Shown here: one piece after another, positions 22,701 to 33,633 of the stretch
How the letters are laid out: every line of letters begins with the position of its first letter
Position numbering within the stretch: position 1 is the first letter of the stretch
DNA from: Bradysia coprophila
Lineage: Eukaryota > Arthropoda > Insecta > Diptera > Sciaridae
Assembly: GCF_014529535.1 (NCBI RefSeq)
Contig: NC_050738.1
Coordinates: 2,232,001 to 2,296,000, forward strand
Direction of reading: 5' to 3'
Length of the DNA stretch: 64,000 nt
Translations under genes and position numbers: made by a program
Notes under the pieces: model-generated
The model's input: the letters and a program-made list of their open reading frames with translations, nothing else
Told to the model about the DNA's origin: nothing
Database searches by the model: none

Positions 22701-25700
22701 TAGTGCAAAGTGCGCTAAAAAAAACTTTTCTCTTTTTTCTCAAATTTTTATTAATTTTAAAAATCGTTTTAATTTGAAACTTCAATTGAATTTATAAAGT
22801 ATTATACTTTGATACATTTAATAGCAAAATGCAAAATAGAGTCAATCAATTTACTCAAATTCATTTCATGACATTAGGATCATCTGAGCAAAGTATCTAA
22901 ATCAATCCGTCGTTTAAGACAAGATTTTCAGGACAGATTGCCGTAAATTTCACAAAAAAAATTATATTATCAATCAAAAATTAAATTTACCATCAATATT
23001 ACGCCTTGCTTCAAGTTCGCACATTCAAAACTTCTCGAATAAAAGTATATATGAAGTATAATTGTAAATTTAAAAAAAAAACAATCGTTTAAATTTGCAT
23101 TTCAATGTCCCAAACTTTCTAATTTTTTTTAAGTTTTTAAACATTCAATCTTTTCGAAAAAATACATGAGTTTCTACTCTCAATTATTCTCAAATTTCTC
23201 AAACGTAAACATTGACACTTTAATTTAATTTCTTTTTAATTTATTCATGTATTTTATTCATTGTTTCATTATTCGCATTTTTTTTTTGTTTTTCTCTTTT
23301 TCCCATTTTTTTTTATTCATTTATTGCACAAAGTCATCGGAATTTTTTCCTTTTCTCCTCATTCAACGAATTTCTATTCAGATTTCAAAATTCTCATTAA
23401 GACCAGTGTACGAACGGACGCCCAAATGGCGTAGAAAAAGCTGACTTCGCGCAGACAGTGCGCCACCGGCAATTTGAAAAGATCTTTAAAACCGTAACAC
23501 TTGACGGAATGCGAATATTCTAAAGTACTTATGTTCTCAAAAGGATCTGTGCAGCCTTTTCTTCTTTCTTTTTTTTTCTTCATCTTTCATAGGTTTCCAT
23601 TGCAATTTAATCAATTTGAACGAGATTATATAACACTAATTTCTTAAAACCGAAAATAAGATAACCGTCTCTTCATTCGTCTTTCACTATTCTCAAAACT
23701 TGACGTGTGGTTTCAATGTTGGATTATGTAATTTTCTTTTCAAGCAATAAAATAACATATACAATTGATTTCCGTAAGGTGATATAGTCATAAACAAATT
23801 AGTTCGAAAAAGAAATCCTTTAAAAAAATTATTAATGAGCAAAAAAATCCTTTCAAGAATGTTATATCGTGTAAATTTCCATTTTTAACTTAAAATATTA
23901 ATTTTTCAACCATCATAGATCATTGAAGTTCAAGTTCAAATTCAATTTTTTTTTTTTTTTTTTTTTTATTATTTTCAAGTAAATATCAGAATAGACCGAT
24001 AAAAGATTTACGTGTATGTAAGAATTTCTGAGCTTCCATTACATATACAAATTACATAACCGTACTGGTTTCTTTTCTTTCTTTTTTTTTCAAAAAAATC
24101 TTCATTCATTCCATTTTTCAACTTTCAATGTATCTGCAATATCATCTCTTCCATCTACACTACCAGCACTTCAATTTGTGGTCAAAATTTGATTCAACTT
24201 TTTTTTTTTCAGATATCATTCTACCATGAAATTTCTACCTCTCTTTCAGAAAAATAAGCGTTTTCAAGTTTCGATTTCAATTTTTGATCAGATCTTCTTT
24301 TCTTCTCTTTTTTTTTTTTTTAATGCTTTCAATAGCTAAGCCACCAAATTTAACACCTTTACAAAATTCTTCAACATTAACTTCATACAATTATTTTCCG
24401 TCATACCTCAATTCTAGTTCGTTTCAAAGTTCATAATTCGTCATTCAATTTCAAAGTTCGTTATCAAAATTTTTACATAAGTATCTATACAGCATTTTTT
24501 TTTTATAAAGAAATTATTCTAATTAGTTTTTAGATTTACAGCATTCATTAAGTAATCCAAAGCTTCAAATTTCAAATTTCATTTCGTTACTCAATTTCAA
24601 ATTTCTATCAAAATGTATTGCTTTCATATAAATATTCATATCGTATTTATCAAAAAATCGAAGTCATATCTCAACTCTTCAATTTAATCCTTCAATTCAG
24701 TCAATTTCAAAGTGCCCAACCAAAAATTTTCGTACCAACACTGACACCGTTAAATTTTGAAAAGTACAAAATCATCTCTCAGTTCTTCATTTAATATCAA
24801 GGTTCCATTTCAAAAGTTTTCAAAGTTCAAATTTAAGCTTTCTACATTTATGTCTTCAGACCATAACAACTATGGAGATGCCATTTCAAAAACCGAATAT
24901 ATTAAGAAATTGAAATTTCATTTTTTTTTTCATGTAGTAATAAACTACATCATATGCATGAATTATGTTTTGATTAGCAAATAATATACATTTTCACTTT
25001 CATTGCAATTCATGGTATCGCATTTCTTTCAAGCAAATTGTTATTGCAACAATCAAATCATGCTTTGATCAGCAAAAACCTTACTTTATGTTGTCGCGTT
25101 TCAACTAAAATGTTTTTTTTTTTTTTTTTAACATCCGCTCATGTTGGCGTGGCTCAATTTTTTTTCACCACTTTGATCATAAAAATTTCAAATTTTTCAC
25201 AAACAATTCTTCATTTTACATATATCATTCTTTCTTTTCTTTTTCACATTTAGAGGCACCAATATGGATAAACATGAATACGAATACCAATTAATATCTT
25301 CACTCTCGTCTTAACAATAATTTCATGTCATCACTTTTACAGATTCTTTTTTTTTAACCAATATGAGTAAACATTTTCACAATTGTCTCAAGAATAATCT
25401 CGTTTTTATACTTTCGTCCACCATATTTTCTACAAATTGATACCTTTTTTAATTTCTCGTTTCATGTCTGTTACCATTTCCATTATAAATTGCTTGCATT
25501 TATCGTTTTAGAATCGTCCGAAAGATTTGATCTCACATTGTTGTCCAAAGGAAGTCTTCACAGGTGCCATTGTTCGATTGCTTCTTGTTGTTTCGGTTTT
25601 CGTCAAAACCGCCAAAAAGTCGCTGCCTGGACTCGGATTTCTGGTCCAACCGAGGTCGCAGTGCCCAAGTTTATATTCAGCCAATCAGCATTTTCATTTT

Positions 25701-25995
25701 TTTTTCATGTGACGCGGGTCAGTAATTCTTCACCGTTTTTAGTTTTTGTTGGTTTTCTAACACATCATATTTATTTTCTATCACTCTGTTCAACTTTCTT
25801 TCAACTTTCAGCATTTAAATTTCAATTTTTAATTCAATCTTCAACATATAAATTTATCATTTTTCACTTCAGGTAAAATTTCTTTTACTGAACCGCAATT
25901 TTATATAAATACTTTGAGGTTCTTTTTTTTCTTTTACTGCACAGCCAGCGGAATGCTGACTGTGCAGGCCTGCGGGTCGCCATGTAGAATACATT

Positions 25996-26045
25996 TCGGA
26001 CTTCGAATCCGAAGATTGCAGGTTCGGGTCCTGTCTCGGTCGCCA
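25996..26045 (+). other. 50-nt copy of a tRNA-Arg(TCG) 3' part, at the primer-binding site
   Basis: On the plus strand this reads as a tRNA from position 27 to the CCA end: anticodon stem TCGGA / TCCGA around loop CTTCGAA (anticodon TCG), variable region, T-arm GCAGGTTCGGGTCCTGT, acceptor strand, CCA. It abuts the LTR with no gap. It has no D-arm or 5' half, so it is not a tRNA gene. LTR elements normally match only about the last 18 nt of the primer tRNA; here the match goes on for 50. The T-loop has G where A58 is nearly universal. Confidence 0.85.
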
Positions 26046-26208
26046 TGTAGAATAAAATAAGACTACTCGCTTCAATGGTTGTATATAGACTGCTTTATTA
26101 AGTATATTATTAACATTAATGTCTAACGTGCATACATTATAATATCTCTCTTTACTAAACATTACTCTTTATTAACCATAGGGTTAATGAGTGCGGCATG
26201 GCACTACA
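26046..26208 (-). repeat. 5' LTR of the noncoding LTR element
   Basis: 163 bp, same sequence as the left LTR. On the minus strand it contains two AATAAAG words and TATATAC, candidates for poly(A) and promoter signals, neither proven. It is followed directly by the tRNA-complementary primer-binding sequence. Confidence 0.92.
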
Positions 26209-26689
26209 CTTCCACGAGACATTGAACAATTCGTATGCTTGGATCAATTGCCTATCCTTACTTTAAAACATTGTGATTTTTATGGAGCTTTCGATGCGGC
26301 TGATATTATTTGCAAGTTAGCAAATTTAGAGAAAGTGAAATTATACTTTTCTCGGTTTAATGAAACTGAATTTGTTTTGGATGCGTCAATATGTGCAAAG
26401 ATTGATAATGTAATAAAGGGAAGATCGAAAGCACTGACGATGAAATGTGAATATGCGACTCCATTTGAAAAGTGTATGAGAAATCGTTATTTTCATCCAA
26501 ACAAAAGATTGCGTTTCTCTGATTAATCGACGCCGCAAGTGCCATGGAAAATTGGAGAAGACAAAGAATTCGACAGATGTTTCTATAGATTTTGTTATTT
26601 ATAAAATATTCGGAAAATAAATTAGTTGTAAAATGTCTATTGTAAACAAAGTTTCTCATTTAATTACCTTTTTACTGATACCTTGCGAT

Positions 26690-27034
26690 CTTCTGTATTT
26701 CATATACGGGAAGACGATTGTGGAGCGATGCCTAGCCCAATAGTTCGATGCTAATGACACCTTTTTTTAGAAGGTTGACTGTGATTTACTTGTGTTTCAC
26801 AAAATGTTGTGGCTATCACAAAACAGATGGCCCAGGTTTCTAAGCAATTTTTTGATTTTAAATAAAAGGCATTACCTCTGCCCATATGTTTACCTTAGCC
26901 GAGACGAAAGAAAATATTTAAATTTTAAGAAAATTGGATTTGTACATACAACAGTAGCTATTGGCGATAAAGCAAGCTAAACTGCATATTTTCCTACTTT
27001 TCCTGTTTTCCTTCTGTCAGGTTTTGTTTATTGG
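26690..27034. repeat. Remnant of the MITE cluster
   Basis: Segment 26700-26860 resembles parts of 27350-27680 (TTCGATGCTAATGACACCTT, GGTTGACTGTGATTTACTTG, AACAGATGGCCC), apparently a deleted relative of the nested element downstream. No gene is supported; the 62-codon frame at 26792-26980 is repeat-derived. Confidence 0.5.
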
Positions 27035-27813
27035 CAAAGCACTTCAAGTAAGTCACACTGTAAAAATCGAGGTAAATAAAGTGAGGAGGTAATGCCATAT
27101 ATAACCGATTGTCGTTATAACACAAAATAAATGCTTAAATTCTCCCAAAAAACTAGAGATTTCTAACGTTTCATTGAAAAACCGAAAACCGCGGTTTTCT
27201 TGATAAAAAACCGTGGTTTTTTAACTCCCAAAATCGCCCGGCTAACCGGTTCGGTTTAAACCGGTTTGCAATCCCTAAATACAACTAAATCGTAGTCAAC
27301 CATTTAAAAAAAAAGATTGCATTGGCCAAGGTAAATACAGTGTAGAGGTAATGCCATTCAGACGCGCGACCTAGCACATAAGTTCGATGCCAGTTACATC
27401 TTTTTTTAAAATGGTTGACTACGATTTACTTGTATTAATTTGGCGTTGATGACTTTTTGTGTCGGAAATTTTTTGATTTCTGCAAAGCTGTGCTTGATTT
27501 TGATTTTAGGCTTAAAAACGATTTGTTGTCAGATCAGTTATTTAGCAATAGATTGTACTTCCTGTGGATTCGCCAGTAGGGTTTTACCCGTTGGTGTGAA
27601 ATAAATAAATATTATTATTTCACAAAAATATTTTCACTATCTCACAACAGATGGCCCGACGTTCTATTCCATTTTTTGCTTTCAACGAAGGGATGATATG
27701 GCGTTTGTATCGAACTTTCGTGCCACCGCACATCTGATTCGATTATATATGGCATTACCTCCTCACTATATTTACCTTGGCATTGGCATGATCACTTTTG
27801 GTTGAAGTGCGTT
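27035..27813. mobile_element. CAACGC-family MITE split by nested elements
   Basis: The outer ends are a CAAAGCACTTCAAG start (27035) and a TTGAAGTGCGTT end (27813), matching the CAACGC family, with TTATTGG flanks on both sides. Inside, inverted ends of (A)GGTAAATA(A/T)AGTGAGGAGG and the following TAATGCCATATATAA (27069 onward, and to about 27780) mark a second element. Inside that, TAAATCGTAGTCAACCATTT (about 27290) and its complement (about 27425) mark a third. None is coding. Confidence 0.7.
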
Positions 27814-28118
27814 GTTATTGGCCAAATGCGCGTTTAAACTTTTACATATCGCGATCATATCATCAATATGATGTTATCTATATATAACTACCTTTGTTGT
27901 AAGTATCGGTAGTGTGTGACAGTGTCACAGAAAGTCTGTTACTTCGTTCGATTTAACAAATAAATAATAATATCGAACTTTTGGTGCCACCGCACTTCTG
28001 ATTGTAACTCATACAACAAAACAAAGACATCTTTAAACAGAGAGTCTTCTGCGACTTCATAAGCTTACGAATATTTTCTATGTTAATGATAGGAGTAGTG
28101 TGACACATAATCCTTTAC

Positions 28119-28163
28119 CAAGGTAAATATAGTGTGGATGGCATTACCTCCACACTATATTTG
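28119..28163. repeat. Palindrome from the GGTAAATATAGTG element family
   Basis: AAATATAGTGTGGA is followed about 12 bases later by its complement TCCACACTATATTT. The words match the termini of the element nested at 27069-27780, so this looks like end-to-end remnants after internal deletion. Confidence 0.6.
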
Positions 28164-28460
28164 TCCTTTACTTCGTTAGTCGTAATACACATTTTGCAAT
28201 GCATGAGTGTCTTTTCCCTAAAGTTCATCGCGTATTTATTGTCATCGTTGTCGGTAACAGATGAAATTGGTAACTCTATGCAATAACAGGTGACACCAGC
28301 TGTTGTGTTCTATTACCTTTTAAAAGAGACGCATCTAACTTATTTTCATCACAACCCTGGATTGCTCATTTAATTGTTAAACATTCAAAGCATCATAAAG
28401 TGGTTGAAACGAGTACCAAAACGACGTGCCAATTACATTTTAAAAGTAAATACGATCGCA

Positions 28461-30747
28461 ATGGAAGGAGAATATTTTTACGGTAAGACCTTCGACAGAT
28501 TCAACATGACCAAAAGAAACGCGCCACGAAACGATAAAAAATTTAAGTTTCATAATTGTCTGTGATTAGAAAATATGAAATTCAGACAGAACAATAGATT
28601 TGGCGCGGGTTAATTTTTTTTGGTTAGGTGTCGTTTCAGATGGGAACATTGACTAAGTTAACCAAAATCCAAAATTTTATCATAATTTAGGTGCTGTCCT
28701 CGGCGAGCCAAAGGCGACAACAACATGGAATTCTTCTGAAAATGGAGAAGAAGAACAAAGTCCTCTTTTCAAGCTAGTGGTCAAACAAATTCTCTTGGGT
28801 CAAAACGCCCCAGTCGACGAGTATAATGTTATCGAGGTAAATTCTTTATTTGATTTTTATTCTGCTCGAATAAGTTGACTTACTGTTGGTGGTTAGAGCA
28901 TAACCAATGGATAGCACTTCTTGGACTTTGTTCCTGTAAAACATATCGACGAAACAAAGTAAAAATTACGAAACGATACCAACTCGGCGTCTTTATTTAC
29001 ACGCTCAATGAATTCCAGGATTAATTTTGATTTTGCATTAGTTTGTATCGTATTGATTGTTGTAACAATTGCGGTCTCACCAAAAAGACATCATTTTCCG
29101 TTGGACACCAAGTCAAATTGAAACATTTCCCGGCTGGCGTTCTTTGCAGACCCTAATGCAATCTCTATATGCTTGGATGACTGATTTTACATCAGTTTCT
29201 GTAAGCAAATGAATAAGCAAAAAGAACGGAAATTTAAGGTAAATTGCACAGGTCCTCAATTATGGTGGAACCAGTCTCTAGAAATGCACCAGTAGTTGGA
29301 CACCAATTGTTTTTATTCATAAAACGTTTATCAACCAAAAAGTAATAGGTGTCCGACTACTCGTATATGTCCGGAGACTGGTATGCTCACCCTACGTGTA
29401 ATATTATTACCAGCGTTAATCACTCGGGTGCTTGTGTCTGACGATTGAATGTTAGCCAATGAATGGTAATATTGTTGGACTTGCAAATCGGTACAGTCCA
29501 TTTCGCAGTCACCTTTCACTGACACGTAATTTGTAATGATCACCACGAAGATGATGGTGAAAAAGCCCATTTGTGACACCATGTTTTTGAACAAAATTTT
29601 TTGAATTGAATGTGCTTCTCAAGATCCAATGACTTACTGCTGACTTCTTATCTGAATCGGCACTAGCGGGGCCTGTAAATTTATTTTATCAAAAACAAAT
29701 TGTTGTTGTTGTTCCTTTGCTGATTATTAATTTCTGATTCTTTGTTAAGCTGTAGCGGAATTCGTTCCGTCGCGTTATATCAAGAAAATATTTGCTGTGA
29801 AAGCTTTTCTTAATGGCAAGCGTATCTTAATGGCAAGCGTATCACGATACAAGGATCAAATCTACTACTTCTTCTGTTCAAAGTATCGCTTCGTGTTTGA
29901 TACAAAATCTTTTACTTCAATTTATTCGATCAAGTCACTTCAAGCATGAGTGGAACTCTAAATAAGGTACTCTAAAACTTGACAGTATCACACAGCTATG
30001 AAACACTATAAAAAACAAAATAGAACTCTATTCAGCAGCGGTCGACTATGAACACTTTCGCTTGAAGTGCGTTGATTCGATGTATATTTTTCTGAACATA
30101 AGAGGATTCTGCCCACATCTTCATCGCTTATTATTTCTACAACAGATGACTAGCTGTACAATTTGCTTTTTTATACCAAATGCTGTTAAAGACAACAGTT
30201 ATTCTTCGCTAGCCATAATAACAAATGACATAGCCTGTCTCTACCTAACCATAAATCTTTATTTCTCCACGTCTTTCGCAGGTTAAGACGACGTCGGCGA
30301 ACGGCCCTGTACAGATTCCCATTGCCGTATTGAAAGCGGGCGAGGCTCGTACTTCAATTGTCAATCTGGAGTTCCCTGAAGCACCCGTCACATTTACTTT
30401 GATCGAAGGTTCTGGGCCAGTATACATTCATGGCAATATCATTTCGACCTATATGGAACAAGTGGAGGACGAGGGTGACGAATGTATGGAATCGGTGGTA
30501 AGAGCTTCTTTTCCGTAGAATTTTTTTTTTCCACTGAATCTCGATACTCAATGCGATAAAGGATAAACTTTTTATTCGTACTACGATGACGTGACTATTC
30601 AATTCATGATTTCTTGTTTTTTTTTTCCTATAGGAGGAGGAGCAGCACGAAGAGGATAATAAGAAAAGAAAAATTGACGAAAATGGTTCCAAGGCAGCAA
30701 ATGGCTCCAATAGCCAGAAAAACAGCAAGAAACAAAAAACTGGTTAA
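28461..30747 (+). CDS. Nlp: Nucleoplasmin-like protein (NLP), 165 aa
   Basis: Histone chaperone of the nucleoplasmin family, acting in the nucleus. Exons: 28461-28482, 28691-28836, 30282-30497, 30634-30747; all introns GT-AG, frame continuous. Seen: the short N-terminus MEGEYFYG, the core beta-barrel with LVVKQILLGQNA, EYNVIEV, VQIPIAVLKAGEAR and a GSGPVYIHG strand (family hallmarks, about residues 5-115), then an acidic tract (EQVEDEGDE, EEEQHEED) that would bind basic histones, and a basic tail with KKRK and KKQK as candidate nuclear localisation signals. Length and order match insect NLP. Poly(A) signal AATAAA at 30897-30902. Intron 2 (1.4 kb) contains a CAACGC MITE and a candidate antisense nested gene. 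Confidence 0.95.
29113..29594 (-). CDS. Candidate nested gene: small secreted protein with twin CX3C
   Basis: Antisense inside intron 2 of NLP. Exon 1 (29594 to about 29396) encodes a signal-peptide-like N-terminus (MGFFTIIFVVIITNYVSVKG from the third Met) followed by CEMDC. A strong acceptor (TTTGCTTACAG) opens exon 2 (29198-29113), encoding IQAYRDCIRVCKER and a stop. A phase-1 donor at 29394-29395 (ACAC|GTAGGG) joins the frames to a 94-aa protein with two CxxxC motifs, about 60 residues apart; a second phase-1 donor slightly upstream gives the same frame. The better-looking AGG|GTGAGC donor would instead end almost at once. Twin CX3C usually means a disulfide-bonded helical hairpin, but no family is recognised. 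Function unknown. Confidence 0.5.
29931..30073. mobile_element. CAACGC-family MITE, copy 3
   Basis: 143-bp copy in NLP intron 2. The left end is mutated (CAAGTCACTTCAAGC), the right end intact (GCTTGAAGTGCGTT). ATTCGAT flanks both sides (7 bp). Confidence 0.82.
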
Positions 30748-30896
30748 TGTCCGTAATTCAGTTCGATTGCTACTATACATTGAAATTCTTAAGCAGCTAG
30801 CGATCAATGATAATTAAAAACTTTTTTCTGCGTTTTTACTCATGACGTCAAGTCGTCCATTAAACTTTTTTTGTACTTAAGGTTATTTCACCAAAA

Positions 30897-30902
30897 AATA
30901 AA
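30897..30902 (+). terminator. Poly(A) signal of NLP
   Basis: AATAAA about 150 bases after the NLP stop codon, followed by T-rich sequence. Confidence 0.6.
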
Positions 30903-31800
30903 AATTTCATTTCGTTTTTGCAAAAATCATTTTTTTTTATTCTACAGTCTCATGCAACAACGTAGGGCCTGTGTGCATCAATTTTAACACGATTTTGATT
31001 TCGAGCCTCCGATCTAATTGAAAGTTAAAAATTCTAACTATTTTTAGGAGTTTTATGAATTGAAGAAAGGGTTAAGTGGGTAGGAAACAGATGCCGCATC
31101 GCTTAGGATTCAATTACGAATTTTAGGTCCATTAGCAAATCATCTTTAAGCTTCAGTTAAAGTGAAAGCAATCTCTCATTTTTCGTAGGGATCAGCAAAT
31201 TGGCTTTAGAAAAATACTGTCTTTACAGTCTACTCGTATGTTAGGAGAATGGAATTAAGACTGAGAATTTTCGGGAGAGTTTTCACGAACATCAGGAGAG
31301 GTCGGTATATCTTGAGGCAATTTTCAATCAATTTGAATTCGTCTTCCCGTTCATATTTTTCCTACTCATTTTATTTCGATTCCCATCTGGTTTCCCAGTT
31401 TGAGCCAGTTAATTTGTGCTTTGTTTACACCAAAATTTAGACAAAGATTATTGAAAGGTTCTTACGTAACTTTAGTATTCTCCGCCTATGGTCTTAGATT
31501 CCTGGATTATACAGAGAATTTTGAGGAAGTTTTAAGACTTCCTTGCCTAGAAAATTAGAAAACTGAAATTGAACGATGCACCGCACACACTGGTTGACGT
31601 GTATGACGTAAACCAAATACGATGAATTTGTGTACATCTGTTTCAAAGAATGGCCTCAGTACTCAGACCTTCCAAACAACATGTGTCTGGTCTATATTTA
31701 GGCGAATACAGCAATTAACCACCTAGCGTAACATCTAGCTTAGATTCTTAAGTACTAATTTACTTGGAGGGACTCTTTTGAAAAACAGCCTACCGAAATC
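30903..31800. other. Intergenic, no gene seen
   Basis: No convincing reading frame; the 63-codon frame at 31249-31440 has no recognisable features. Confidence 0.4.
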
Positions 31801-32880
31801 GGGTTTGGATGCATATGCGATGAAATATGGGCACTTAAACATTTCAACTTCTCATATTTAATCGTAGATGCTTTCAAACCCTTCATAAGACCCTATTTGG
31901 CCCAAAAGCACATAAAATTACCTTTCAAATGATACCCCACAAGGGTTCCCATTTTTCAATTTTGAAAAAGAGGACATTTCGGAGTCAAAAAAGAGGACAA
32001 AAAGAGGACGCCTTCACATTCAAAAAAAAGGCCGAAAAGTGGATTTCTGACGCGGAATTACAACGACTGTACATTCACTTTGTGCAACTATTGTGTAATT
32101 TACACCACAGTTCATGCTGAAAACAAAAAATTCAAAAATGCTCTGTGCAATATGCACTGAAATAGTCCTGATATTCTTTTCGATTCCTTCTCAGTGATAA
32201 CATCCACTCCATTATATCTGAATACAGAATTCGTTTTACCTTATCATTGCGTGATCTTTGGTATTTCACACAACGTTACACTATTTCCTTTCTTGTAAAA
32301 TTACTAACTTTTGTTTTAATGTAAGGAAAGGATTAGATAAAGAATGCGAGCGGAGCGAGCGAAATATTTTTTTTATGTGAAGAGTTTGTTGTATTACCTT
32401 TTAGAGATTCTCTGACAGAGAAGATCATTAGTTAACACCGCGCAGCGAAAATTTTTCGTTTTTTAGGTATTAAATTTACTTAAAAAAGAAGAAGACCTGA
32501 AAAAAGAGGACAAAGAGGACGTTTTCATCAAAAAAGTGATGTTCTTAGAATTTTTGTAAAAAAGAAGAACGAGACGAAAAAAGAGGACATGTCCTCTAAA
32601 AAGAGGACGAATGGGAACCCTACCACACCACCATGTACGGCTCGTGTAACTGGAGAAATATTGGTAAGGAAAGTGCAAGTTTTTGCTTGAAAACTTCAAC
32701 AGAACATATTTCAGTGTGGATTAATTTAAAAACCAATGAGTCTTTATTCGGCTCAATAGTACATGTGATTACCTTTCTAATGACACCCCACACGACCCTG
32801 TACGGCTCGTGTACCCGGAGAAATTTTGGTAAGAAAAGTGCAAGTTTTCGGTTTTTGATCACCTTTCACCAGTCACAAAA
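31801..32880. repeat. GTACGGCTCGTGTACC repeat family, copies a-c
   Basis: Units of about 165 bp share ACCTTTC(N)AATGA(T/C)ACCCC, then ACACGACCCTGTACGGCTCG, TGTACCCGGAGAAAT and GGAAAGTGCAAGTTTT. One unit is split by the element at 31942-32621; a full one lies near 32765-32870. The 176-codon frame through 32633-33163 is this repeat in translation. Related copies occur at 37480-37990. Confidence 0.65.
31942..32621. mobile_element. Non-autonomous AGGGTTCCCATT-ended element (680 bp)
   Basis: Inverted ends AGGGTTCCCATT (31942 onward) and its complement (to 32621) enclose sequence full of the word AGAGGAC in both orientations. It interrupts a GTACGGCTCGTGTACC unit; comparison with uninterrupted units shows ACCCCACA at the left and a shorter ACCACA at the right, a degraded duplication of about 8 bp. 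Consistent with a hAT-type element. Noncoding. Confidence 0.65.
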
Positions 32881-33214
32881 GCTTCGAAGAATTTTTTTGA
32901 AAGTGGTTTTGGGCTCTAGGGTTGAAGTCCTTTCTAGGCACATATTAAAAAGTCCACTGGAAAATGTGTCCGATTTGGGTAGGCTGTTTTTCAAAAGAAT
33001 CCCTCTTGCCAATCTTAAATTTCCAATAGACAAGAAAATTTCTGAGAAAATCTTAATTATCACAAGGGAGTTGGTACCTCCAAAGATAACACAATCCAAG
33101 AATATAAAGCCCCATTCAGAGAATCTAACATTACGGGAGAATCGGAATCTCTTTCCAGTGTAATTTCCAAAGTTTTGATGACAACGGGGATGTTATACAT
33201 TAATTAAAGCTCGG

Positions 33215-33470
33215 AAAAATTCCCTTGATCTGAAAGTAGATCTTACCTGTTCTGACCTGAACTTTGTAAGTTCGAAAACTTATCTGATCTGATCTGAGGA
33301 TTGGTAGGCTTATCCTAATACGTAACCAGAAAACTTACCAGGTCGGGTCAGGCTATTGTCTTCCAGGGTAGAATTAGGTCTCATGTCAGGTCAAAATTAT
33401 AAAATCAGATTTCACATCGACTTAAGATTAGATCAATCTGAAGTCAGATTTCAGGTTGACCTAGCTCGCA
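33215..33470. repeat. Degenerate CTGATCTGA / AGGTCAGGT element
   Basis: Word-rich segment (TCTGATCTGATCTGAGG, TTACCTGTTCTGACCTGAAC, AGGTCGGGTCAGG) with the texture of the elements at 10195 and 17335. AGCTCG occurs near both edges. Edges approximate. Confidence 0.5.
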
Positions 33471-33633
33471 TCAAAAGACAATCAAAATCCGATACTCTGT
33501 TCATGTTCAACGATTTATTCATGAATGTAGCCTTTGTAGCAGTCCATTTCCGTAAGATTAAATTCAACAAAAAAAAATAAAACAATTTGCGATAGGCGGT
33601 ATACAACAATAAGGACGAACGTAATGGTTTCTC

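Larger units (their letters stand above)
19538..26208 (-). mobile_element. Noncoding LTR retrotransposon (LARD-like), 6,671 bp
   Basis: Two 163-bp direct repeats (19538-19700 and 26046-26208), identical by eye, begin TGTAG and end CTACA and are flanked by CTTC on both sides (19534-19537 and 26209-26212). Orientation is minus: the primer-binding sequence TGGCGACCGAGACAGG abuts the right LTR (5' LTR), and a purine-rich AAGAAGGGTGA abuts the left LTR (3' LTR). The 6.3-kb interior is very AT-rich (T-runs on plus, A-runs on minus), and no gag, protease, RT, RNase H or integrase frame is visible; the longest frames are about 130 codons and low-complexity. Identical LTRs mean recent insertion, so the lack of genes is native, not decay. 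This fits a large retrotransposon derivative mobilised in trans. Confidence 0.9.
18477..26526 (+). pseudogene. F-box / leucine-rich-repeat protein gene, interrupted by an LTR element
   Basis: Exon 1 is 18477-18512 (12 codons), then a 58-bp GT-AG intron. Exon 2 runs 18571-19537 and continues, after the inserted element and one copy of its target duplication, at 26213-26526 (TAA). The two parts join in frame, giving a 438-aa empty-site protein. Seen: an F-box (LQDLNDDCLLEIF...IAEICERF, about residues 35-75) expected to bind SKP1 in an SCF ubiquitin ligase, then irregular leucine-rich segments such as LKILRLSNIRLS and LRHLYLWGMKF. In the sequenced allele the frame stops two codons into the insertion (TGTAG in the LTR), leaving about 335 aa and losing the C-terminal repeats. 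A poly(A) signal AATAAA lies at 26617-26622. The otherwise intact frame implies the gene was functional until very recently; other alleles may be intact. Confidence 0.88.

Noticed and set aside
19783-25876. gag/pol or other genes inside the LTR element
   Set aside because: Frames are short, low-complexity and on both strands; no protease, RT, RNase H or integrase motif seen.
25996-26045. A tRNA-Arg gene
   Set aside because: Only positions 27-76 are present, CCA is encoded, and it abuts an LTR; no 5' half, A box or D-arm.
30354-30728. 124-codon antisense frame
   Set aside because: Shadow of NLP exons 3 and 4.
32633-33163. 176-codon open frame as a protein gene
   Set aside because: It is the GTACGGCTCGTGTACC repeat unit translated twice, with the same phrase repeated; no start context or domain.
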